From Acidimicrobiales bacterium (lineage in GTDB: Bacteria > Actinomycetota > Acidimicrobiia > Acidimicrobiales > Acidimicrobilacustridaceae), in NCBI GenBank assembly GCA_025456085.1, contig JALOLF010000005.1, positions 1 through 64,000 on the forward strand: a stretch of DNA of 64,000 nt. The letters are read 5' to 3'. How positions within the stretch are numbered: position 1 is the first letter of the stretch; every line of letters starts with the position of its first letter. Below, in pieces: positions 52,743-60,928 of this stretch. Both the position numbers and the translations under genes were made by a program. The notes under the pieces were generated by a model. That model searched no databases. It was not told where the DNA came from and saw only the letters and a list, made by a program, of their open reading frames with translations.

Positions 52743-53450
52743 TCAGCGTCCGTCGACGACGGCGCGGGCCAGGTCGGGCACGTTGGTGATGATGCCGTCC
52801 ACGCCGAGCCGGCAGAGCTCCCGCATGCGGTCGGGGTCGTCCACGGTCCAGGGGTACACGCGCAGCCCGGCGCCGTGGGCGGCGGCGAGCAGCGGCGCGT
52901 CGACGGTCGGGTCCCAGGGGTTCAGGGCCACGTGGCCTGCGGCCGCGACCTCGTCGACGGTCCGCCCGGCGCCGTCGATGTCCAGGGTGAGCAACGCCGT
53001 CGGGAGCTCCGGCGCCAGCGCGTGCACCCGCCGCACGCACTCGGCGTCGAAGGAGCTCACCAGGAACTGCTCCGCCCCGCCCAGGCCCTGCACCAACGCG
53101 ACGGTCTCGAGCGTGGACCGGTAGGCGGCGTCGAAGTCCGCGTCGTCGGGCCAGCTCTTGATCTCGACGTTCACCCACAGCCCGAGCGCCGTGCAGACCT
53201 CGAGCGCCCGGGTCAGATTCGGGACGTCGGGATCGAGCGCCGAGCGGTCGAGCGCCGAGACGAGCCGGCCGTCGGCGTCGTGGGTGTCGTGGTGCACCAC
53301 GAGCACGCCGTCGGCGGTCCGTCGAACGTCGAGCTCGACCCCGTCGGCACCCAGCGACGCGGCCATCTCGAAAGCCGGCAACGTGTTCTCGGGTCGGACG
53401 GCCGACGCGCCACGGTGGGCGATGACCAGGGGGCGTTCGTCACCACTCAC
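52743..53450 (-). CDS. Glycerophosphodiester phosphodiesterase
   Basis: Hydrolyses glycerophosphodiesters to glycerol-3-phosphate and an alcohol. The 235-residue TIM-barrel product has IAHRGASAVRPENTLPAF, GVELDVRRTADGVLVVHHDTH, NVEIKSW and a C-terminal YPWTVDDPDRMRELCRLGVDGIITNVPD, with the metal-binding Glu/Asp and two catalytic histidines in place. No signal peptide. GTG at 53450 follows GAGG weakly. Confidence 0.94.
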   Translation of the reverse strand: MSGDERPLVIAHRGASAVRPENTLPAFEMAASLGADGVELDVRRTADGVLVVHHDTHDADGRLVSALDRSALDPDVPNLTRALEVCTALGLWVNVEIKSWPDDADFDAAYRSTLETVALVQGLGGAEQFLVSSFDAECVRRVHALAPELPTALLTLDIDGAGRTVDEVAAAGHVALNPWDPTVDAPLLAAAHGAGLRVYPWTVDDPDRMRELCRLGVDGIITNVPDLARAVVDGR

Positions 53451-53679
53451 CGCGTTCTCGCCTCCACTTCGTCAAGATGGGGTCAATTTCCTTGTACGAC
53501 ACAAGGATAGGGGTGGAGGTCACGAGAAAAAATCGACCTTGGACCCCTTGTACGGGCTCTGCCGACCGGTTACCGTTCGGTAGTCCCCAGCCACACGCCG
53601 TTCGTTCGAAGGCGGTGGCATGTGAAACGCTTCACATTAGACCGCACACGGTCACGAAGCACGACCTCGTGGAGGCACT
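53451..53679. promoter_or_regulatory. Divergent control region between glpQ-like and whiB-like genes
   Basis: About 230 bases with no gene. It holds an inverted repeat CCTTGT-ACGAC-ACAAGG (53490-53506), a promoter TTGTAC (53548-53553), 17-base spacer, TACCGT (53571-53576) towards the WhiB gene, and the Rex/CRP-like palindrome at 53621-53636 downstream of that promoter. The long leader suggests regulated expression. Confidence 0.6.
53621..53636. promoter_or_regulatory. Perfect Rex/CRP-like operator upstream of the whiB gene
   Basis: TGTGAAACGCTTCACA is a 16-base site matching both TGTGANNNNNNTCACA (CRP) and TTGTGAANNNNTTCACAA (Rex, core). It lies 44 bases before the GTG at 53680. The 13-mer GAAACGCTTCACA also occurs on the minus strand at the atp operon site. 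Both CRP control of whiB1 in mycobacteria and Rex control of respiratory genes in streptomycetes are known. Confidence 0.7.
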
Positions 53680-53982
53680 GTGGCCCTCACCTCTTCGCGC
53701 CCGCTCATGCTGGCGACCGACGAGACGAATGACGACTGGCGCTTGCTGGCATCGTGTCGGGACACCGATCCCGACCTGTTCTTCCCCGTGGGGACGACCG
53801 GCCCGGCGATCGAGCAGATCGACACCGCCAAGCGCGTGTGCGAGACCTGCGACGCCCGACAGCCGTGCCTGGAGTACGCCCTGACCACCAACCAGGACTC
53901 CGGCATCTGGGGCGGCACCTCCGAGGAGGAGCGGCGCAAGATCCGCCGCCAGTGGCAGGCCGCCCGTCGCCGCAGCGCCTGA
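53680..53982 (+). CDS. WhiB-family iron-sulfur regulator, WhiB1-like
   Basis: A 100-residue protein with the four cluster cysteines C26, C54, C57 and C63 and the turn GIWGG, followed by a basic tail (RRKIRRQWQAARRRS). CRDTDPDLFFPVG and QDSGIWGGTSEEERR closely resemble mycobacterial WhiB1 and streptomycete WblE, which carry an NO-sensitive 4Fe-4S cluster and bind the primary sigma factor. The start is the GTG at 53680, behind GGAGG; the ATG at 53707 is the alternative. It faces a PdtaS-like kinase gene, the same pairing as whiB1-pdtaS in mycobacteria. Confidence 0.92.
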   Translation: MALTSSRPLMLATDETNDDWRLLASCRDTDPDLFFPVGTTGPAIEQIDTAKRVCETCDARQPCLEYALTTNQDSGIWGGTSEEERRKIRRQWQAARRRSA

Positions 53983-54024
53983 ACCGCGGCGCCGGAACCG
54001 ACACCGGATCCCCCCGAACCCACC

Positions 54025-54053
54025 GACGGCCCCCTCGTCACGAGGGGGTCGTC
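54025..54053. terminator. Bidirectional terminator between whiB and the histidine kinase gene
   Basis: GACGGCCCCCTCG, loop TCA, CGAGGGGGTCGTC: a 13-bp stem with one G-U pair. The loop is the stop codon of the convergent kinase gene. Confidence 0.78.
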
Positions 54054-55582
54054 GCGCGTTCCGGTGGCTCCTCGTGCACCTCACCCCGCAACGGGATGCG
54101 CACCGACACCACGGTGCCCGGCCGATCGGCGTCGCCGTCGCTGCGACGCATGTCGATGGTGCCCTCCAACTCGGTGGTGACCAGCGTGCGCACGATGGTC
54201 AGCCCCAGCCCGGTGGCCACGTCGAGCGAGAAGCCCTCGGGCAGCCCGACCCCGTCGTCGATGACGTCGAGCGACAGGCTGCGGCCGTCGTTGTCGAACT
54301 CGACCCGGATCGTGCCGGGCTCGATCTCGGGCGGGAAGGCGTGGTCGACCACGTTCTGCAACAGCTCGGTGAGCACCACCGACAACGGGGTGGCCACCGT
54401 GGCGGGCAACGTACCCGGGTCACCCGCCAGCGAGATGCGCACCGGGCGCTCCGGGGAGACGAGGCCCTCCTCCACCATCCGCATCAACGGTCGGGCGATC
54501 TCCAGGAAGGGGATGTCGTCGCCGGCGCCGTGCGACAGTGTCTCGTGGACGATGGCGATGGAGCGGATGCGACGAACCGACTCCTCCAGCGCCGCCTTGG
54601 CCTCGGGCGAGGAGAGCCGCCTCGCCTGGAGGCGCAGCAGCGAGCCGATGGTCTGCAGGTTGTTCTTGACCCGGTGGTGGATCTCCCGGATGGTGGCGTC
54701 CTTCGACAGGAGCAGTCGGTCGCGGCGACGCAGCTCGGAGATGTCACGGAACAGCACCAGCGCCCCCGTCACAGCGCCCTGGTCGGTCAGCGGCACGACC
54801 CGCACCAGCACCGTCACCTCGGGGCCCCGCTCGATCTCGTCGGTGGCGGGCCGGGCCCGGGTGAAGGCCTCGCGGACCGCGGTGTCCGACAGGCCCAGCT
54901 CCGACAGGCGCATCCCCTCGGTGTTGGCGTGCACCCCGACGCGGTGCAGGGCCGAGATGGCGTTCGGCGAGGCGTACGCCACCCGACCGCTGCCGTCGAG
55001 GAACATGGCGCCGTCGCCGACCCGGGGCGCCTCCTCGGCCACCTCCGTCTCGCCCGGGAAGGGGTAGTCGCCGGTGGCGACCATGCGGGCCAGGCGGTTG
55101 AAGGTGTCCACGTAGGTGCGCTCGAGCTCGCCGGGATGACGGCCGACACCGAGCGGCGCCTCCCGGGTCAGCACCCCGACGATGAAGCCCCGGTAGCGCA
55201 CCGGGATGGCCAGCTCCCGCACCACCGTCTTGAGCGAGGCCCGGTTCACGTCCTCCTCGATGATCTCCCCGCGGCGCATGGCCCGCGACACCAGGGCGTT
55301 GCCCTCGGCGGAGATCACCTCGCCGACCAGGTCGGCCCGGTACAGCGTCTGGCTGGTGAGGGGACGGACCTGACCGAGCACCACGAACTGCTCCCCGGCC
55401 CCCTGGGTGACCTCGGCGATGCCGGGCTGCTGGCGGGCGTGGTCGATGCGGGTGAACAGCAGCAGGTCCGAGAAGCACAGGTCGGCGAGCAGCCCCCAGG
55501 AGCCGGTGAGGCGCTGGAGGTGATCGACGCTGGCCTGATCGAGCGTCGTGTAGTACCGGGCCAGCTCCGCGGTGGTCGCCAT
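54038..55582 (-). CDS. PdtaS-like sensor histidine kinase (HisKA_2 type)
   Basis: A 514-residue cytosolic kinase. The N-terminal part is GAF-like (VDHLQRLTGSWGLLADLCFSD, VRPLTSQTLYRADLVG), then a PAS domain (FLDGSGRVAYASPNAISALHRVGV), then the phospho-acceptor helix ATIREIHHRVKNNLQTIGSLLRLQ-like with the histidine near residue 301, and a HATPase domain (LTELLQNVVDHAF, DDGVGLPEGF, GLGLTIVRTLV). The domain order and motifs match mycobacterial PdtaS, a constitutive kinase inhibited by NO and copper that drives the antiterminator PdtaR. No PdtaR is in the window. CAGACT lies six bases before the ATG. Confidence 0.92.
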   Translation of the reverse strand: MATTAELARYYTTLDQASVDHLQRLTGSWGLLADLCFSDLLLFTRIDHARQQPGIAEVTQGAGEQFVVLGQVRPLTSQTLYRADLVGEVISAEGNALVSRAMRRGEIIEEDVNRASLKTVVRELAIPVRYRGFIVGVLTREAPLGVGRHPGELERTYVDTFNRLARMVATGDYPFPGETEVAEEAPRVGDGAMFLDGSGRVAYASPNAISALHRVGVHANTEGMRLSELGLSDTAVREAFTRARPATDEIERGPEVTVLVRVVPLTDQGAVTGALVLFRDISELRRRDRLLLSKDATIREIHHRVKNNLQTIGSLLRLQARRLSSPEAKAALEESVRRIRSIAIVHETLSHGAGDDIPFLEIARPLMRMVEEGLVSPERPVRISLAGDPGTLPATVATPLSVVLTELLQNVVDHAFPPEIEPGTIRVEFDNDGRSLSLDVIDDGVGLPEGFSLDVATGLGLTIVRTLVTTELEGTIDMRRSDGDADRPGTVVSVRIPLRGEVHEEPPERATTPS

Positions 55583-55622
55583 CGCCACAGTCTGCCCGAG
55601 GGGCCGCGAGCGGGCCGGGCAC

Positions 55623-55628
55623 TACGCT
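55623..55628 (+). promoter_or_regulatory. -10 box of the mntA-hepT operon
   Basis: TACGCT lies seven bases before the GTG at 55636, with no ribosome binding site, so the antitoxin gene is probably the start of a leaderless mRNA. Confidence 0.5.
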
Positions 55629-55635
55629 GCGTCGC

Positions 55636-56076
55636 GTGAGCGGTCTGCGTCGTGTGGTGGATGCCCGTGGGGCGCTGCAACGCCTCGTCACCGCAGCCGA
55701 CGTCGGTGAGCTCGACGCGATCTGCCGCCGGCACGGCGTCCGCCTCCTGGGCGCCTTCGGCAGCGCGACGCGCCCGGACGACGACGGACGCGACGACGTG
55801 GAGCCCCACGACCTGGACATCGCTGTGTCGTTCCTCGAGGAGCCACCCCCGATCCTGGCGTTGCTCGATGACCTGGCACGCCTCACCGACTACGACGGCC
55901 TCGACCTGGCGGTGATCGACGGCGCGCACCCCGTGCTGCGAGCCCGGGCGCTCGTCGGCGTACCGCTGTACGAGGCCGAACCGGGCCTGTACGCGACGAC
56001 CCAGATGGCAGCGCTCGGCGAGGAGCGCGACACGGCCTGGCTGCGGGCACTGGACCGCAAGCTGCTCGCGACATGA
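55636..56076 (+). CDS. MntA-like minimal nucleotidyltransferase antitoxin
   Basis: A 146-residue nucleotidyltransferase. G42-S43 (LLGAFGSATRP) and D59-L60-D61 (PHDLDIAV) form the GSX(n)DXD active site with a 15-residue gap, longer than the usual 10, and a later Asp in GLDLAVID completes the triad. In known MntA-HepT pairs the antitoxin adds AMP to a tyrosine in the toxin and so silences it. It overlaps the HepT gene by four bases (ATGA), the expected operon. Confidence 0.88.
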   Translation: MSGLRRVVDARGALQRLVTAADVGELDAICRRHGVRLLGAFGSATRPDDDGRDDVEPHDLDIAVSFLEEPPPILALLDDLARLTDYDGLDLAVIDGAHPVLRARALVGVPLYEAEPGLYATTQMAALGEERDTAWLRALDRKLLAT

Positions 56077-56525
56077 CCCCGCGTCGACTCGACGCCGACG
56101 TGGTCGGCGCTCGCCTGCGGCTGTTGGCCGAGACCCTTGCGTCCATGGAGGAGCTCCGCGGCGTCGAACCGGCACGTCTCGTGGCGGAGCCGCTGACCCG
56201 TGCCGCCGCCGAGCGCCTCGTGCAGGTCGTCGCCGATCTGGCGCTCGACGTCAACGCCCACGTGGCCGCAGCGATCGAGGGCGCAGCGCCGACGAGCGGG
56301 CGCGACTCCTTCGTGGCCGTGGCCCGCATCGGTGCCCTGGACCCGGACCTCGCCGAGCGCCTGGCACCGCTCACCGGGCTGCGCAACGTGCTCGTGCACC
56401 GCTACACCGGCATCCGCGTCGATCTCGTGGCGACGGCGATCGACGAGATCCTCGTCCTGTTGCCGGCGTACGTTCGCCAGATGAGCGCCTTCGTGGAGGC
56501 ACGCCGGTCCGACCACGCCCCGTGA
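56073..56525 (+). CDS. HepT-like HEPN ribonuclease toxin
   Basis: A 150-residue all-helical HEPN protein of the former DUF86 group. The catalytic RX4HXY motif is R104-N-V-L-V-H109-R-Y111, with Y111 the expected site of AMPylation by the partner. HepT toxins cleave RNA, often tRNA, as dimers. Both genes appear intact, so the pair is probably active. Confidence 0.88.
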   Translation: MTPRRLDADVVGARLRLLAETLASMEELRGVEPARLVAEPLTRAAAERLVQVVADLALDVNAHVAAAIEGAAPTSGRDSFVAVARIGALDPDLAERLAPLTGLRNVLVHRYTGIRVDLVATAIDEILVLLPAYVRQMSAFVEARRSDHAP

Positions 56526-56557
56526 CGATCCACTGAAGCTGTGATCGGCGGGCGGAC

Positions 56558-57745
56558 TCAGCGCCAGATCTGGCCACCGAGGCGGAGCAGGCCGGCCAGG
56601 TCGTAGATGTCGGTCTCGAAGTAGGGCGCCAGGCAGACCAGGTCGGGTACGTGACCCATCTCCCGCTGCTCCTCGGCCTCGCGCGACGCCACCACCCGGT
56701 AGTTGAGGAAGCTCTCGCCGATCTCCCGCAGCACCCGCGCCACCGGCGTCACCTCGCCCACCTCGCCGGGGAGCTGTCCGGCCAGGGCCTCCGGGTCCCG
56801 GCACAGCCGCTCGGCGACCGCCGTGGCGTCCTCGTCGAGCAGGTACGACGGGAGGACCTTGTTGAGCACCACGGCACCCAGGTGATAGCCCCGCCGGTCG
56901 AGCGCGTCGATGAAGAAGTCGGCCTCCCGCATCGGGGCCGACTCCAGCGTGGACACCACCACGAAGGTGGTGCGACGGTCCTCGAGGATCCGTGACACGG
57001 CGCGGGCGCGCTCCACGAAGCCGTCGTACATGGTCTGGAACAGGATGAAGAACTCGGCGATGTCCTCGAGGAAGGCCGAGCCCAGGATGCGATCGGCGAT
57101 CGTGTAGAAGGGCCTCGACGCCGCGTTGAGCAGGCGGGACCGGTATGGCGCGATGAGCCACCGCAGCAGGCGGCTGGAGAAGAAGTCCGCCATGCGGTCC
57201 GGCGCCTCGAGGAAGTCGATGGCGTGCCGGGTGGGCGGGGTGTCCACGATGATCAGGTCGTAGCGACCCGAGCTGTGGATCTCGAAGAGCCGCTCCATGG
57301 CGATGTAGTCGTGGCTCTGGACGAACTTGCCGGTGATGTTCTGGTAGAGCGGGTTGGCCAGGATGGCGTCACGGGTCGCGTCGTCGGGTGCGTGGGTGCG
57401 CACCAGGTCGTCCCAGGACTCCTTGGTGTCGAGCATGGCCGCCCACAGCTCGCCCCGGGGTTCCACGCCCGCCGCGGTGAACAGCTCGTCGGGGACGCGC
57501 CGCTCGACGTTGCCGAACTCGGCGAGGCCCAGCGCGTTGGCCAGGCGTCGGGCGGGGTCGACGGTGACCACCAGCACCTTGCCGCCGAGGTGCGCGGCGG
57601 CCATGGCGCCGGCGGCGGCCGCGGTGGTGGTCTTGCCCACGCCGCCCGAGCCGCAGCTGATGACGATCTCCTTGGCGGCGAGCAACTGCTCGAGGGTGAC
57701 GGCCTTGTCGGCCGCTGCGCCCGGCCCGGAACGACGGCCGGCCAT
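56558..57745 (-). CDS. ArsA/Get3-family ATPase, second copy
   Basis: A 395-residue P-loop ATPase: ISCGSGGVGKTTTAAAAG (deviant Walker A with the signature lysine), VVTVDPARRLANALGL, DLIIVDTPPTRHAIDFLEAP and LNKVLP. It starts one base inside the stop of the first copy (TGATG). The pair corresponds to the neighbouring Rv3679/Rv3680 ATPases of mycobacteria, which act as a heteromer, and are not arsenic pumps. No ArsB is present. Confidence 0.9.
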   Translation of the reverse strand: MAGRRSGPGAAADKAVTLEQLLAAKEIVISCGSGGVGKTTTAAAAGAMAAAHLGGKVLVVTVDPARRLANALGLAEFGNVERRVPDELFTAAGVEPRGELWAAMLDTKESWDDLVRTHAPDDATRDAILANPLYQNITGKFVQSHDYIAMERLFEIHSSGRYDLIIVDTPPTRHAIDFLEAPDRMADFFSSRLLRWLIAPYRSRLLNAASRPFYTIADRILGSAFLEDIAEFFILFQTMYDGFVERARAVSRILEDRRTTFVVVSTLESAPMREADFFIDALDRRGYHLGAVVLNKVLPSYLLDEDATAVAERLCRDPEALAGQLPGEVGEVTPVARVLREIGESFLNYRVVASREAEEQREMGHVPDLVCLAPYFETDIYDLAGLLRLGGQIWR

Positions 57746-58692
57746 CAGTACCCCAGCTCCGCGCCGAGCGCCTCGGCCACGTTGGTGGTGGCCCGCAGGC
57801 CGTGGGTGCGGGTGAACAGGAACGGCACGTACAGCAGGGGCACGTCGGTGGGGAGCTGGTCCCGCAGACGGGCCAGGTGGCCGGCGCGGGTGCGGCGCAG
57901 CGTCACGGCCAGGCGGGCCGCTTCGAGCACGGCGTCCGCGGGCCCGCCGGTGGCGGCGCTGAGCGCGGCGGTGGCCGCCGGTTCACGCAGCCGCTCGAAG
58001 ATCTCCTCCTCACCCCGGCCGAACAGCTCGGGCAGGACCTTGTTCACCACCACCGCGGCGAGATCGACGGTGGTCTCTCCCCGGATGCGGGCCGCCAGCT
58101 CGATGGTCTCGGTGACGGGCATCTCCTCGGGTGCCGCCACGATCACGGTCCCGGTGGTGGTGGGGTCGGAGAGCAGGTCCATCATCCAGCGGGTCTGGTC
58201 GCGGATGAGACCCACCTGCACCAGCTCGTTGATGGCGGTGGGGGACGCGAGCTGGCCGACCACGTGCCCGGTGGCCGGGGCGTCGACGATCACGAGGTCG
58301 TAGTGGCGCTCGCGCACCTCCCACGTGAACTTGCCGACGGTGAGGATCTCCTTCACCCCCGGCGCGGCGTTGGCCACGAAGTCGAGCGAGTGCGCCAGGG
58401 GGCCGATGCGGGCCAGCAGCGGCACCTTGAGCTGCAGGGAGAGGTACTCCTTGAGGGATTCCTCGGTGTTCATCGCCATGGCCCACAGCCGCGGCGCGAC
58501 CTCCCGTGCGGCGAACGCCAGGCGACCCGTCTCGTAGAAGTCGGCCAGGTTGCCCTTGGCGTCGACCTCGGCCACCAGCGTGCGCTTGCCCTGCTGGGCG
58601 GCCAGCATGCCCAGCGCCGCAGCGACGCTGGTCTTGCCGACGCCGCCCTTGCCGGTGATGAACAGCAGGCGGCGCTCGAGCAGGTCGATCAT
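57745..58692 (-). CDS. ArsA/Get3-family ATPase, first copy
   Basis: A 315-residue P-loop ATPase with ITGKGGVGKTSVAAALG, VAEVDAKGNLADFY, DLVIVDAPATGHVVGQLASP and VVNKVLPELFG. It probably forms a complex with the ATPase encoded next, since the pair is conserved. Its ATG overlaps the DUF3107 stop by four bases (ATGA). The function in this group is unsettled; envelope integrity and metabolite-related roles have been reported in mycobacteria. Confidence 0.9.
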   Translation of the reverse strand: MIDLLERRLLFITGKGGVGKTSVAAALGMLAAQQGKRTLVAEVDAKGNLADFYETGRLAFAAREVAPRLWAMAMNTEESLKEYLSLQLKVPLLARIGPLAHSLDFVANAAPGVKEILTVGKFTWEVRERHYDLVIVDAPATGHVVGQLASPTAINELVQVGLIRDQTRWMMDLLSDPTTTGTVIVAAPEEMPVTETIELAARIRGETTVDLAAVVVNKVLPELFGRGEEEIFERLREPAATAALSAATGGPADAVLEAARLAVTLRRTRAGHLARLRDQLPTDVPLLYVPFLFTRTHGLRATTNVAEALGAELGY

Positions 58693-58925
58693 CCGGCGCC
58701 GAAGCCGATGCGGCGCTCGACCTCCTGGCTGCCGACCTCGATGTAGGCGATCTTGCCGGACGGCATGGCGAGGTCCTTGCCGTGGCGGTCGGTGAGCCAC
58801 AGCACGTTGTCGTCGTCCTCGAGTGCCTTGGCGATACGAGCCTTCAGCTCGTCGCGGTCGGTGTCGTTGGGCAGCTCGACTTCGACCTCACGGCCGGTGT
58901 GGATCACGCCGATGCGAACGTCCAC
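58689..58925 (-). CDS. DUF3107 family protein
   Basis: A 78-residue protein: VDVRIGVIHTGREVEVELPNDTD, then a helix, VLWLTDRHGKDLAMPSGKIAYIEVG and RRIGFG. This matches the DUF3107 group, small actinobacterial proteins (as TB9.4 in mycobacteria) whose function is unknown. The GTG at 58925 follows GAGGAGG by about five bases, which settles the start against the ATG ten codons upstream. It is the first gene of the ArsA operon. Confidence 0.88.
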   Translation of the reverse strand: MDVRIGVIHTGREVEVELPNDTDRDELKARIAKALEDDDNVLWLTDRHGKDLAMPSGKIAYIEVGSQEVERRIGFGAG

Positions 58926-58999
58926 GGGTTCCTCCTCGGTCAGGTGCGGCGTCATCGTACCGACGTCGCGAGGTCCGCGATCCGGTGAGCGCCCCGGGG

Positions 59000-60142
59000 C
59001 TACAGGATCTTGAGCTCGGGATGGAAGCGGCGGGTCGGCGCCAGCTCGACGTCGATGCGCTCGGCGATGGCCGCGATGGCCCGGGCCGCCTCGGCCTCGG
59101 GATCGAGGGCCATCACGGGTCGCCCGGCGTCGGAGCCCTCGCGCAGCTCGGGTTGCAGGGGGACCTGGCCCAGCAACGCAACGCCGAGCCGATCGGCCAA
59201 CTCCTCGCCGCCACCGGCGCCGAACAGCTCGTAGCGGGTGCCGTCGTCGCCGGTGAACCACGACATGTTCTCGATGACGCCCTTCACCTCGAGGTTCACC
59301 CGCTGGGACATGAACGCCGCCCGCTGGGCCACCCGCTGGGCGGCGGGCTGGGGGGTGGTCACCACGTAGACCTCGGCCCGGGGCAGGAACTGGGCCAGGG
59401 ACAGCGCGATGTCGCCGGTGCCGGGCGGCAGGTCGACGACCAGGAAGTCGGGGTCGTCCCAGAAGACGTCGGTCAGGAACTGCTCGAGCGCCTTGTGGAG
59501 CATGGGCCCCCGCCAGATGACCGGTTGGTCCTCCTCGGCGAAGAAACCCATGGAGATGCAGCGCACGCCATGGACCTCCGGCGGTACCAGCATCTGGTCG
59601 ATGACCACCGGCGGGCGGTCCACGCCGAGCATCCGCGGGATGGAGAACCCCCACACGTCCGCGTCGACCACGGCGACGGAGTGGCCGCGACGGGCCAGGG
59701 CGATGGACAGGTTGGCGGTGAGGGAGGACTTGCCCACGCCTCCCTTGCCGGAGGCGATGAGCAGCACCCGGGTGCGGCTGGACGGATCGGCGAAGGGGAT
59801 GGCCCGTCCCTCGGCGTGGCCGTGGGCCTGCTGGGATCCCGCGGTGGCCGACGGGTCGCCGTGGAGCCGCTGGCGCAGCTCGGCGCGCTCCTCGTCGGTC
59901 ATCACGGTGAAGTCGAGGCCGACGGTGTCGACGCCGTCGAGGTCCGTCACGGCGCTCGACACCCGGCGGTCGATCTCGTTGCGCAGCGGGCACCCGGCGA
60001 TGGTCAGCGCCACCTGGACCTCGACCCGGGTCCCGTCGATGCGAACCGCACGGACCATGCCCAGCTCCACGATGCTGCGGTGCAGCTCGGGGTCCTCGAC
60101 CGGGCGCAGCGCCTCGATGACGTCGGATTCGGTGACAGGCAT
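59000..60142 (-). CDS. Mrp/ApbC iron-sulfur carrier ATPase with N-terminal DUF59 domain
   Basis: A 380-residue protein: residues 1-90 form a DUF59/MIP18 domain (VIEALRPVEDPELHRSIVELGMV, LTIAGCPLRNEID), and the rest is the P-loop ATPase (LIASGKGGVGKSSLTANLS, VVDADVWGFSIPRMLG, VVDLPPGTGD). ApbC proteins carry 4Fe-4S clusters through a C-terminal CxxC after ENMS; here the segment is ENMSWFTGDDGTRYELFG with no cysteine, as in other actinobacterial Mrp. ATG at 60142 follows GGGAGA. It is divergent from the SufR-like gene. Confidence 0.92.
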   Translation of the reverse strand: MPVTESDVIEALRPVEDPELHRSIVELGMVRAVRIDGTRVEVQVALTIAGCPLRNEIDRRVSSAVTDLDGVDTVGLDFTVMTDEERAELRQRLHGDPSATAGSQQAHGHAEGRAIPFADPSSRTRVLLIASGKGGVGKSSLTANLSIALARRGHSVAVVDADVWGFSIPRMLGVDRPPVVIDQMLVPPEVHGVRCISMGFFAEEDQPVIWRGPMLHKALEQFLTDVFWDDPDFLVVDLPPGTGDIALSLAQFLPRAEVYVVTTPQPAAQRVAQRAAFMSQRVNLEVKGVIENMSWFTGDDGTRYELFGAGGGEELADRLGVALLGQVPLQPELREGSDAGRPVMALDPEAEAARAIAAIAERIDVELAPTRRFHPELKIL

Positions 60143-60166
60143 GGGTTCTCCCGGCGGGCAATTACT

Positions 60167-60186
60167 CCTACGAGCGTAGGTAGAAT
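60167..60186. promoter_or_regulatory. Inverted repeat and -10 box between mrp and the SufR-like gene
   Basis: CCTACG-AG-CGTAGG (60167-60180) is a perfect 6-base inverted repeat directly before TAGAAT (60181-60186), which lies six bases before the GTG at 60193. A repressor bound here would cover both divergent promoters; the SufR-like protein is the obvious candidate, binding its own promoter. Confidence 0.6.
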
Positions 60187-60192
60187 ACCGAG

Positions 60193-60912
60193 GTGGACCG
60201 GCCACCACTCAGCCCGACGGACTTCTCCTCCGCGGTCACCGCCATCACCTCGGCCTTCGGCGACCCCACCCGCCGGGAGATCTACCTCTTCGCCCACGAA
60301 CACCCCGAGGGGGTGACCGCCGCCGAGGCGGCCGAGCGCTTCGACCTGCACTCCAACGTGGCCCGCCACCACCTCGACAAGCTGGCCGGTGGTGGGTACC
60401 TCGAGGTGGCGGTGTCCCGCGACGGCAAGAGCGGCGCGGGGCGCCCCTCCAAGCGCTACCGCCCCACCGCACAGCAGGTGGCCATCGAGGTGCCGGTGCG
60501 CCACGACGACGTGCTCGTCACGCTGCTGGGCCGGGCCCTGGCACTGCTGCCCCGAGACCAGGCCGAGGCCATGGCCGAGGAGGTCGGCGCGGAGTACGGG
60601 GCGCTGATGGCCCGCTCCATGGGCGACAGCGGCGAGTCCCAACGATCGTTCCGCGCTGCGCTGCACGCCGTGGCCGACGCCCTCACCGCCCACGGCTTCG
60701 CCGCGCACGCCGAGAAGCGCAACGACGAGCTGCGCATCGTGTCGGAGCACTGCCCGTTCGGCGACGCCGCCCGGGAGCACCCCGTGCTGTGCGCCGTCGA
60801 CCGGGGCATGGTGCGCGGCATGCTCACCCAGCTCTACGGCGACACCACCACCGAGCTCGAGTCCAGCAGGGCCTCGGGCGACGACGTGTGCGTCACCGCC
60901 GTCGAGGCCTGA
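60193..60912 (+). CDS. SufR-like iron-sulfur-sensing transcriptional regulator
   Basis: A 239-residue winged-helix regulator. The DNA-binding part is FGDPTRREIYLFAHEHPEG, TAAEAAERFDLHSNVARHHLDKLAGGGYLEV with the wing GAGRPSKRYR. The C-terminal domain carries C187 and C200 in EHCPFGDAAREHPVLC, the CX12C cluster-binding pattern of SufR, plus C233. SufR represses iron-sulfur assembly genes when its cluster is intact. It lies directly before a cysteine desulfurase gene and divergent from mrp, which fits that role. Confidence 0.85.
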   Translation: MDRPPLSPTDFSSAVTAITSAFGDPTRREIYLFAHEHPEGVTAAEAAERFDLHSNVARHHLDKLAGGGYLEVAVSRDGKSGAGRPSKRYRPTAQQVAIEVPVRHDDVLVTLLGRALALLPRDQAEAMAEEVGAEYGALMARSMGDSGESQRSFRAALHAVADALTAHGFAAHAEKRNDELRIVSEHCPFGDAAREHPVLCAVDRGMVRGMLTQLYGDTTTELESSRASGDDVCVTAVEA

Positions 60913-60928
60913 GCGCGACGGTCGTGCG

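Noticed and set aside
56558-58692. Arsenite efflux operon from the ArsA similarity
   Set aside because: No arsB, arsC or arsR is nearby, and the pair fits the mycobacterial Rv3679/Rv3680-type ATPases better.
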